From the NCBI RefSeq assembly GCF_018199995.1, contig NZ_CP073579.1:124001-188000 (forward strand): DNA of 64,000 nt, given 5' to 3'. The number at the start of each line of letters is the position of its first letter. Within the stretch, counting starts at the first letter, position 1. The notes under the pieces are model-generated. The model worked only from the letters and a program-made list of their open reading frames with translations. It was not told where the DNA came from and did not search any database. The position numbers and the translations under genes were made by a program. Positions 25,433-34,137 of the stretch are shown in pieces. The DNA comes from Photobacterium sp. GJ3 (GTDB lineage: Bacteria; Pseudomonadota; Gammaproteobacteria; Enterobacterales; Vibrionaceae).

Positions 25433-26526
25433 TGAAAATCTTTAAGATAGATGTAATTAATCACAAGGTGGCTATCCTTAACTCCATTCTATTCATATTG
25501 TTGATTATTCCTAAACTAGGATGGGCAGCAACAGTCAATGGGATGATTAAAAATGGTGAGCTGACTTGGAGTAATGGGATAAATTTAGCATTTGCAAATA
25601 CGTATACTCTGTCAGATTGGCAAACGGTATCGAATTTACCACCAACGTTAGAATGGGTTGGGGGAACATTTGATGGTGCCCCTACGATAACGACTTTCAC
25701 TGGACCAACTTCTGGCGTGGCTGCCAATGTAACCGTGATTGGTGCTGAATATAATCTAGGCAGTGCTAGTGGAATATCATCAACGAATGACCTTGGTGCT
25801 CATTCAATCTGTGCAATTGACTCTGGTTCATCAGGTGTTGGTATCGTAAGTATTGCAAATGATCCTTCAAGTTTCTGTGTATCAAAAGACAAAATAGTGT
25901 ATGCATCATCAATTATGCCATTTTATTTTGTTCGACCAATATTTAAGTTAGATTCTGCAGCTTTAATTGACGCATTACGTTCTGCATCAGCAATTGAGGG
26001 AACATATACCGGCACAGTTTCTTATTTCTTGAAATATTTTTATAGAACAAGCAGTGGTGCATTAACCTATTATCTTATTCCACAGACCTTTTCTGTGTCG
26101 ATTTATTATGAGCCTGATTTTCTGACCGATGTTTCTTTTGTTTCTAATACATTATCAATCATTCCAACATACGATACAGCGAATCGTTCAGCAGCAGGTA
26201 CTGCAACTTTTCAAGGCATAGCAACAGGATATTTAAGCCAAGGGCTATTGCTGCAATTCTCAAGCCGAAATTACAACTTAATCAATGTAGCGAATGGAAA
26301 TTATAAAATACCTTATTCAATTTTTTGTGCTGAGTGTCAAGACCAGCAGATTGTGATTGACGGGGTGTTACAATTAGCAAACAACGAGACGGTCATTTTA
26401 CCGGGATCCGACCCTGGTAATTTACCCTTCACTTTACGGGTGGATTATAATATTACCGATCCGACAACAATAATTTCTGGTGATTATACAGACTCATTTA
26501 CTGTTATTTTTATTGAGAATTTATAA
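25432..26526 (+). CDS. Putative fimbrial tip adhesin
   Basis: A 364-residue exported protein; hydrophobic signal segment up to about residue 32 (IPKLGWAA). The position after the chaperone, its size and two-part look (N-terminal Ser/Thr/Gly-rich receptor-binding-like half with a Cys pair; C-terminal half ending in YTDSFTVIFIENL, a pilin-domain final strand) match CfaE-like tip adhesins. IFCAECQ contains another Cys pair. It overlaps its neighbours by one base on each side (TAATG), showing translational coupling. The receptor is unknown. Confidence 0.68.
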   Translation: MKIFKIDVINHKVAILNSILFILLIIPKLGWAATVNGMIKNGELTWSNGINLAFANTYTLSDWQTVSNLPPTLEWVGGTFDGAPTITTFTGPTSGVAANVTVIGAEYNLGSASGISSTNDLGAHSICAIDSGSSGVGIVSIANDPSSFCVSKDKIVYASSIMPFYFVRPIFKLDSAALIDALRSASAIEGTYTGTVSYFLKYFYRTSSGALTYYLIPQTFSVSIYYEPDFLTDVSFVSNTLSIIPTYDTANRSAAGTATFQGIATGYLSQGLLLQFSSRNYNLINVANGNYKIPYSIFCAECQDQQIVIDGVLQLANNETVILPGSDPGNLPFTLRVDYNITDPTTIISGDYTDSFTVIFIENL

Positions 26527-27335
26527 TGATAAAGTTACTATTCACAAAATTAACATTATTAATGGTTGTATTTAATGTTAGTGCAAGAGAATCTGGATAT
26601 TTTATCGGTAGTAATGCTCAGGTCTTAAGTACAGAAAATTCAATCAGATCCGAAGATGAAGTGTCTTATGGTATGGATATCAATGCAGGGTATCTCTTTA
26701 ATGACTATCTGAGTATTGAAGCCGCTTATGGGCTAGATAATGGGTTACTCGGTGGAGAGGATTTTAATCATGGAGATCTGCATTTAATCGGATATATACC
26801 TCTTTCTGATTCTTTTCGATTTTACTTAGGCGGGGGAGGGACATCTTTTAGCGGAGATATACTCGCATCAGGGCAAGTCGGTCTGAAGTATGCATTAGCT
26901 GACGATTTTGACATCAATACGGGGTATAAATTTTACGCTAAGCCTGACTCTTGGGGGAAATTTATTGAAAGCTTTAATATAGGTTTTGTCTATTACTTTG
27001 GGCAAAAGAATCGAAATCAACAAGTCAGCTCCTCAAGACCAGCACAGGCAGAAGAGATTAAAGTTGAACAAGTGATAGTTCAATCAGTACCAAAAGAAGA
27101 ATCATTACGAACCAGTGTACTGAATTGTATAGAAAGTTCTAGTCGAAATCTGATTGTTCATACGGTTAAAGAAGGTGAATGGTTACTTAAAATTAGAAGA
27201 AAATATCAAATGACTTTAAGTGAATTCATGAACTTGAACCAAGGCTATATCAATCATTTGAAAAACAAAAACATCATACAGCCAGGTGATAAGATACGAG
27301 TTTATCATGAGACGCATACTGAGGTATGTCGTTAA
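26526..27335 (+). CDS. OmpA-like beta-barrel protein with C-terminal LysM domain
   Basis: A 269-residue envelope protein. After a signal peptide (cleaved near NVSA, residue 20) residues 23-159 form an eight-strand OmpA/OmpX-type barrel (SGYFIGSNAQV, YGMDINAGYLFNDYLSIEAA, FNIGFVYYFGQ). A linker (160-205) leads to a LysM peptidoglycan-binding domain (about 211-260: VHTVKEGEWLLKIRRKYQMT, IIQPGDKIRVY). It is the last gene of the fimbrial operon and would tie the outer membrane, and perhaps the usher, to the cell wall. Its link to fimbria assembly is inference. Confidence 0.8.
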   Translation: MIKLLFTKLTLLMVVFNVSARESGYFIGSNAQVLSTENSIRSEDEVSYGMDINAGYLFNDYLSIEAAYGLDNGLLGGEDFNHGDLHLIGYIPLSDSFRFYLGGGGTSFSGDILASGQVGLKYALADDFDINTGYKFYAKPDSWGKFIESFNIGFVYYFGQKNRNQQVSSSRPAQAEEIKVEQVIVQSVPKEESLRTSVLNCIESSSRNLIVHTVKEGEWLLKIRRKYQMTLSEFMNLNQGYINHLKNKNIIQPGDKIRVYHETHTEVCR

Positions 27336-27345
27336 ATAAATCATC

Positions 27346-28080
27346 TGTGCCTTTGGTCTCCATGATTTTTCACCCCCACAAAGTGTGACCAGTTTATTTG
27401 CTCTATATGGGTCGTTTTGAAACTAGAGGTTTCTCGTCGCCTCCGGGATTCAGCCAGAGGCACATCACCTAAACGTTCAAGTGCGCGCTCTTCATTGTCA
27501 TCGCATATCCAGGTCGTCAACGCTTTTTGTACCGCTTTGGCTAGGCTTTTTGGGTCCCCTTTGATTACTAATCGATTGTCACTATCATGCTCGTCTATCT
27601 GGCTATCTCAAAAGCACTGACGATATGGCGTGTCAACACCAACTTACTTTGACCACATTTCACCAGTTTAGAATGTTCGGTTTTCTTGGCTGTAGGAACC
27701 GCGTAATACCTTGCCGTGACAACACCAATCAACTCGCTATCCGAACAAACGTTGCCACCTGCATCCATTTTGAAAAGTAGACTTGAAACGGATCAGGTTC
27801 AACGGAAGATACAACCCTGGCAATCGTGTCATGAGCTGGGATGCTCTGGAGAAAAGCCTTTTGTACTGAATCATTCGCGATCTTGCCCTGCATCAACGCT
27901 ACTTTATTCGGTAAAAATCCATTTAGGCTGTCTCAGCAGAGGGAGTGTGGACAATCAGTTATTATCATTGGAAGAGACTTGGGACAACATGGCGAGGTGG
28001 AGAATCGAATATCATAAGTTTCGTCCTCACTCATTGCTGGAAAGTTTCACGCCGTTTCAATTCTGAAACGGCGTGAGATA
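27346..28080. pseudogene. Degenerate transposon remnants
   Basis: About 730 bp of broken coding sequence. Near its end, in the plus frame closing at 28066, the peptide ARWRIEYHKFRPHSLLESF matches the C-terminus of IS3-family transposase OrfB (R-x-x-Y-x-x-x-R-P-H-S). On the minus strand about 27357-27600 an open stretch (containing VIKGDPKSLAKAVQKALTTW) has no start and is closed upstream by TGA; I do not recognise it. A perfect 13-bp hairpin (28047-28076) marks the end. Overall a graveyard of inserted elements. Confidence 0.65.
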
Positions 28081-28141
28081 TCCGGAAATATTAATTGTTT
28101 TTTTTTTCGGTTTCCTGGTCGGTAATCACCTTTGGGAATCC

Positions 28142-28174
28142 ATTCAGCCAATCAAACCAAGATATTGGCTGAAT
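28142..28174 (-). terminator. Hairpin downstream of the lectin-like lipoprotein
   Basis: A perfect 11-bp stem ATTCAGCCAAT / ATTGGCTGAAT with an 11-nt loop lies 25 bp after the stop of the minus-strand gene. The T tract is poor, so this is a tentative terminator. Confidence 0.5.
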
Positions 28175-28198
28175 GAATCGCTAGAATTCGGTTCATAA

Positions 28199-30696
28199 TC
28201 AATTTCCAGGTGGTAAATCATAAGTGAAAGCTTGAAATGAACTGATTCTAGTTGAGGTCGAAAGACTGTTATAACCAGAAAAACCAACCCAAAAATCACG
28301 ATTCAAATCTAAATTTGAAATATTTAACGTTCCTGCCGGAGTCTCCGGTCGAATATCTGAGTTAGGGTTAATGTAAATATCCATAAAACCACTGTTAGCA
28401 TAAAACCAAATATTTACGCTTGGATTTTTTACGTCACGAAATGGAGCAACTACTGCAGTAGTCTGTCCAGAGTCAATAAAATTATAGCTTGCATTCTGAA
28501 AATAACTATAACTAAATCCATAAACAGTGGAAGAATTTGGTTGACCTGTTGCTCTCCCCCCACTTGTCGCTTCACCGTTTGAAAGTAAAACAGTCAAGTC
28601 TGGGGTTAATTGCTGTAAGTAGAAAGAAGAACTACCATAATAAGTTACTGGGTCTGGTTTAGAAACCGTATAGTGGGCATAAAAATGAGATCCTGAGAAT
28701 GCAGTATTATACATAAATGCACTACGACGATAAGTTACTTTTTGGTGTATAGGGAGTCCACTATCATCAATAACAGAACCATCTGTTTTATTAGTATTTT
28801 CCTGCCAAAGTTGAGGGTTAGTCACATCAATTTCTTCATTAAATATCACTTCTTCATTCGTATAAGCTCCAGCTACATCCAGGTTCATCGATTTAAAAAT
28901 CAATACATTTGTTTTATCGATTTTCGTTTCATTGATTGTAGCTACATCATAATACACATTACTGGCAACTCCTTGAAAGTCAGTATAAACCATGTCTGTA
29001 TTATTATTGTTTAACCATAATCCATTCTCGGGAAGAGCAAGGCTTAAATCGACATTCTGGTAGGGAGCAGGGTTGCCATCGGGATCATAAAGTATCGCGT
29101 TAATATTAGATTGGATCCCGTAATCAAATGTAATTGTAATATCTGACCATGAAAAAGGTTTGGCACTACTTTCATTTGAGTCTAATCTGACGCAAGTAAC
29201 GTATTCAACAGCAGCTATATCGACTTGTGTGATCGTTGAAGAATTAAAATTGGCAACATCCACAAGAGTTTCGCTGCTTTTATCTGCAGTCCAAAATCCC
29301 TTGCCGCTTAATTTTCCTACTGGCCAATTATGGCCTCCGACCTTCTTTGAGGCAGTGATATTTGCGGCATTATCCAGCAGTAGTTGCAATTCACGGCTTA
29401 ACGGTAGTCGGCCATTTCGTAATTCACAATAATCTTTCGCCTGCTGATAGCTCATCGCAACCATTTTTAATCCACCATTTGGCATTCCGCCATTACTGTC
29501 ATCTACGATGGCGGCATAATTAATATTCATAAAGTCGGCAACTGGCTTCGTCAGTGGCGCAGAAAAAATCACATATGGATTAATCTCAGCACTCAAAGCT
29601 GGATCATTTGTTTTAATATCATCCCAATCTTGAATTAAGTTAAATTCTGGCGTAACGACAACGTGCAATATGCCCGAAGCAAAACCACCGCGATGGTCAG
29701 TAATCGTGTAAATAATATCATGTCCACCTGGTCTGGTTGACGAAAAACTGAAGGCAGTATTGGTGACATCATCTGGGGCATTTAGTGCAACTGTCGCATC
29801 CATCGCTTGTACATCAATGAGCTGTAAATCATCACCATCGTTATCTTGAATATGTCCGGATACATTGCCTAATGCTCCCAAATCAAAAGTGATTTCTTCA
29901 CCTGCATTTAACTGTTTCCCGGTATAAGTAAATCGATCTGCTGTAGGAATACTATTACCTGTACTATCAGAAATGGCAATCACTGCCGATCCTTGCTTAA
30001 TTTCATCCGTCGTGGAATCAATGTAAGAATATAAGATGGAGACGGAGCCTTTTTCCACCGGAGTATAAGTGATGGTATCTGATGAAGGTATACTGATTGC
30101 TGTTCCGCTGCCTAATACTGTTACTGATTCAGATAGAACATCATTTACTGTTAATGAACCTGCTGGCAAATCAGTTCTAGGATTAAATGACAGTTGACCA
30201 TCTGATAATTGCATCGAGTAACTTAATGTCGACAGTGTATTATCAGAATATGTACTGGCAACTGCTAAACGCACAACGGCACTTTCTGTGGTTAAAGGAG
30301 AGGACAGAGAGGCGACTCTATATTGAAAAATACAGTCTTGAGTTTGTGTGCCTGACACTGTTAAGTAGTCTGTCGATTGTGCATCAATATGACATCCGTT
30401 GCCATTTTTAACACTCACATTTTGAAGCTTAAAACCCGATTGATCACTGGTTTGAACGCTTTTTTTTAAATCAATTGTTACCGGTTCATTAATGATCGTC
30501 CGTACTTGAGTATTTGCAGCGTTAATCACAACCGTTGAAATCGGAGTCGATGAATTATCCGTCTGAGCTGGGTTGTGTGGAACAGTTGAGTCATCACCGC
30601 CTTTGCAAGCAGAAAGAAAAATCAATACAAAAAATGTTGGGAAACATGCTTTGCTTATTTTTTAATCAATGGAGGCTTTTTATTTTGATAACTCAT
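28199..30696 (-). pseudogene. Surface lipoprotein with two lectin-like modules, frameshifted near its start
   Basis: The main frame encodes about 810 residues beginning inside a lipoprotein signal (FFVLIFLSAC-KGG). No good start lies in that frame. An ATG at 30696 opens MSYQNKKPPLIKK and runs into a stop at an A6 tract (minus strand; T6 at 30658-30663). One more A would join it to ISKACFPTFFVLIFLSAC, giving an intact ~832-residue lipoprotein. The body has Ig/cadherin-like segments, a C-type-lectin-like module (QQAKDYCELRNGRLPLSREL, FWTADKSS, YVTCVRLD) and a C-terminal legume-lectin-like sandwich (VNIWFYANSGFMDIYI, FWVGFSG). Paralogue of the divergent gene at 31155. A weak internal TTG start is the alternative. 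Confidence 0.7.
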
Positions 30697-31154
30697 AAAA
30701 CATTACTCGATGACTCGAAAACTTTAAAAAAATAATGATACTAATCTTTTATACAAATCACAGTCGAATTCAGCATAAAAATACACAAATCAGAAAATAC
30801 CTACAACATCAACGATGCTGATTGATTTTTAAGGAATTGTTAAAGGCAACTGGCTTTCCACTGTTTTTATGTGCGACTTGTATGGAGACACAGATCTAGA
30901 GATAAGCTCATCATTCCCTAAACATAGAACGAAGAATGAGTACGCCTAGTTTCTTATGCTGAGTTTTTATTGAACATCATATGTTGTAGGAACATTCTGT
31001 TTTTTTGGGTTGTGCTCACCATATTACTGTTTGCTGCTTTTAAATGTGAGATACTCACAAATTGAGTGTATTTTAAAATTAAAATTGATTTTCTCTTGGT
31101 TGGAAATCTTCAATTTTTTATTTAATATCATGAACTTATTTATAGGTGGATTGC
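30697..31154. other. Divergent promoter region between two lectin-like lipoproteins
   Basis: About 460 AT-rich bases with no supported ORF. The promoters of both divergent paralogues should lie here; I could not fix them by eye. Confidence 0.4.
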
Positions 31155-33845
31155 GTGTGTAATGTAACTCAAGGCTTAAGAAGCAAGACTCAATCTAGTC
31201 GTTTATTAAGACTTATCTTTCTTTTGTCCGCAACGCTATTCATTTCTTCCTGTGGTGGCGGTGACGGTGATTCTGAGACTACCCAAAATAATTCTGACAA
31301 TGAAAGCACAGGCTCTCTTCCGAAAACCGTAGAAATAATCAGTGATATTCAAACGGCTAAAATACTTGTAAATCAAGATAAAAAACTGTTTTTAGATGTG
31401 AAGGCAAACATTCCGCTATCACAACTTAAGATAAAAACTTTAACAGCGCTTGATTCATATACGGAAAAAAATTGTCAAGTGACAACTGATGACCAAGGCT
31501 TAGACTTTCAAGTATCCGCTGAGTCAACCTCTGAGTGTCGCTATCATTTTAATGTGGTACCTACGTCTAGGGTTTATACTGGCAGTACGACAAATTTATT
31601 GCGAGTTTCCGCTTCTGCAACTTCCACAGAAGAAAATTTACCTTTGCTTTCATCTGTTGGTGATATTCATCGTGATGTTATTCTTGACCTCCAAGGTTTG
31701 CTTGGAACAGATTGGCCTGCTGGTTATCTCCTACAAGAAAATGTGCATGTGTTTGGTAATATTGCCGCGACGGCATCAGGAGATGCTGCGCACACCATCA
31801 CTGTTTCTACGGCAGAACCGGGTGTGGTTCGTGTCCTTTATTCTTTATCAAATGGAACAGACACTAAGTTAGGTACCATTGATGTGGCATTTTCGTCCGG
31901 TGTTAATCATCCTCCAGTTATTCATATCCCAATTTACTATGCAACCTATCAAACAAACGGTGAAGGCGTATCAAGTGATGTTCCAATCGATTTTGGTGAA
32001 GAAATAGTCATTGATTTAATGAACTGTAATATCAATGGTGTTATCTCTCCGTGTGTAGATAGTTTTGACCAAGATGGTGATCCGATCACGATTTCAGAAT
32101 TAAACTCTTATAACAGCACAGTGACTAAAACAGGCAATTTATCCTTCACTTTTTCTTCAAATCGTGCGGGACTTCAGCAAGTATCTTATACCATCACAGA
32201 TGGAAAGGGCGGTTATGCAGTTGGTTTGGTCTCTGTATTGGTTGAGCCTGATATGTCATTGGCCAATATGCTTTGGGGAACGATCTATACCCAGTTAGAA
32301 AACGCGGTGCCACCCGGGCCGAATGTTGGTACGATTGGTATTGCACTTAGCCCTCCTATAACCACTGAAGTTGCTGACAGGCTAAATATTGCCTATAAAA
32401 ATTCATATATTGAACCTAGAATTAATCCGGGATTGTTTACAATAGGTGTTGATTTTTCGACTTTTACTGGTGGTGAAGTTGCTACAAATGTTTCTATGGC
32501 TTTGATGACGTTTGGTCAGGCTCAAAAATATTGCACTCTGATGGGAGCACGGTTACCTACTCAATATGAGTTAAGAGCAGGGTTAAATAATAATGTTTTA
32601 TCAGAGCTTGGTTATCCAGACTCCCAGTTTTTTTGGACTGGGAGTATGTCTGATGCCAACGGTAATATTTTTGTTTTAGATTCAGATGGCAAAATAGATG
32701 TTACTACATTATTTTACGATGCTGTTAATCCAGATAATCCACTCAATGATACAGCTTATGCAACTTGCTTATTAGATGAAAATACAACAGATGGTACTGT
32801 TGATGGTGTTGTAGGAAAATTGAAAGTAACAGATTTAGAGGCGACGCATACAGCGGGAACGAATAATGCGACGGTATCTGGTTATCTAACCGATGATGAC
32901 ATTCTTAATCTCGGTGCTAGTCTTAGCAATATTTCGTCTGCGGAATATCGGAATATCACTTTATCGGTGGATCCTTATTACGGTATGTTTAGTAATGGTA
33001 AGTCGTCAATCACTGTTAAATCAGGAGATTATTCAAGTTGTGTTAATGCGGAATGTATCAATGGATCTGCATTTTCTGCCACTTATATTGATACGGCCTT
33101 AACCAGTGCTGTGATTAAAATAAATTATCCAGATTACTTAACCTCGTATGTTACATATAATGTGTACGATTTTATTAATGACAGTTTTACTTCTATGCAG
33201 GTTAATAATGCCAGTCAGTGGCAAGTACAAACAACGAGTGCCAGTCCACTGCCTATTGATTTGAACCAAGGTCTTCCAGTTCGTTATGGTGTTGGGAACA
33301 AATATTTATATTTAAGCAACTTAACTTATCTGCCGAAGGAAAGTATTACTGCGCGTTTTAAAATTAGCAAAATGGATGCGATTCAAGATGATGGGTCGAT
33401 TAGCTTTTTTATTGAACAAGGTGAACCTCTGGCTAATAATTTAGTGATGGATCCTGTTTATGCTTTCCCTCAATTGAGTGGGAATGCTAATAATATTTAT
33501 GGTTTAACACTAATCTATAAAAGTGATACCAGTACTGGTGAGTATGTGTTAGGAAGGGCGATTAGAAATGGCGTGATAGGTCAAGAAGAAGGTGTCTCAA
33601 TGCCAGAGATATATAACGGTGACTTATATGTATGGGTGACTATCTCTAGTAAAGATGCCACAATGACGGTTTATTTAAGTACTTCAAGTATTCGTCCTCG
33701 TGAACCTTCTGGAATTGTTGATATTACAGGTTTTGACCCAACGAGTAATTTATATTTTGGTTTCGCTGGAGTGAATAATTTACAAATTGATGATACTGCT
33801 TATATTAGTGAGGGCAATATTATTACATTTGATAAACCATTGTAA
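31155..33845 (+). CDS. Surface lipoprotein with Ig-like, C-type-lectin-like and L-type-lectin-like modules
   Basis: An ~896-residue lipoprotein; the signal peptide ends in lipobox FISS-C, followed by GGGDGDSE. I favour GTG 31155 because AGGTGG lies five bases upstream; GTG 31146 is also in frame. The N-terminal half has beta-sandwich repeats (YTITDGKGGYAVGLVSV near residue 350 is cadherin-like). A middle module shows AQKYCTLMGARLPTQYELRAG, FFWTGS and YATCLLDE, as in the adhesin (DUF823/FGE-like) fold found in invasin-type proteins. The C-terminal ~200 residues look like a legume-type lectin sandwich (LYVWVTISSKDATMTVYL, LYFGFAGV). It is the intact partner of the divergent, frameshifted paralogue. 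Likely surface adhesin; ligand unknown. Confidence 0.72.
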   Translation: MCNVTQGLRSKTQSSRLLRLIFLLSATLFISSCGGGDGDSETTQNNSDNESTGSLPKTVEIISDIQTAKILVNQDKKLFLDVKANIPLSQLKIKTLTALDSYTEKNCQVTTDDQGLDFQVSAESTSECRYHFNVVPTSRVYTGSTTNLLRVSASATSTEENLPLLSSVGDIHRDVILDLQGLLGTDWPAGYLLQENVHVFGNIAATASGDAAHTITVSTAEPGVVRVLYSLSNGTDTKLGTIDVAFSSGVNHPPVIHIPIYYATYQTNGEGVSSDVPIDFGEEIVIDLMNCNINGVISPCVDSFDQDGDPITISELNSYNSTVTKTGNLSFTFSSNRAGLQQVSYTITDGKGGYAVGLVSVLVEPDMSLANMLWGTIYTQLENAVPPGPNVGTIGIALSPPITTEVADRLNIAYKNSYIEPRINPGLFTIGVDFSTFTGGEVATNVSMALMTFGQAQKYCTLMGARLPTQYELRAGLNNNVLSELGYPDSQFFWTGSMSDANGNIFVLDSDGKIDVTTLFYDAVNPDNPLNDTAYATCLLDENTTDGTVDGVVGKLKVTDLEATHTAGTNNATVSGYLTDDDILNLGASLSNISSAEYRNITLSVDPYYGMFSNGKSSITVKSGDYSSCVNAECINGSAFSATYIDTALTSAVIKINYPDYLTSYVTYNVYDFINDSFTSMQVNNASQWQVQTTSASPLPIDLNQGLPVRYGVGNKYLYLSNLTYLPKESITARFKISKMDAIQDDGSISFFIEQGEPLANNLVMDPVYAFPQLSGNANNIYGLTLIYKSDTSTGEYVLGRAIRNGVIGQEEGVSMPEIYNGDLYVWVTISSKDATMTVYLSTSSIRPREPSGIVDITGFDPTSNLYFGFAGVNNLQIDDTAYISEGNIITFDKPL

Positions 33846-34137
33846 TATTACTTGATTGTCACCTTTATTGTTGGCGGCTTGTTTCCTCTATATTTAGAAG
33901 TGGCAGTGATTTGTTGGTGCTTGATTTAAAAACATTGAAGTCTTAACTGATAAAGTGTTAAGCATTGCTATGCTATCGAGTGTAATAGAAGTAATCATGG
34001 GTGATTATTTTTATTTTACGGTGGTTGGAAAATATTCGAACAATTCAAGCAATGTTTTAACGAATGAAATAACCTAGCGTTCAAGGGACCCAAATGCGGC
34101 CTCATTTCTCAGTACAAATGGCTAATAAGGTGAGGTT

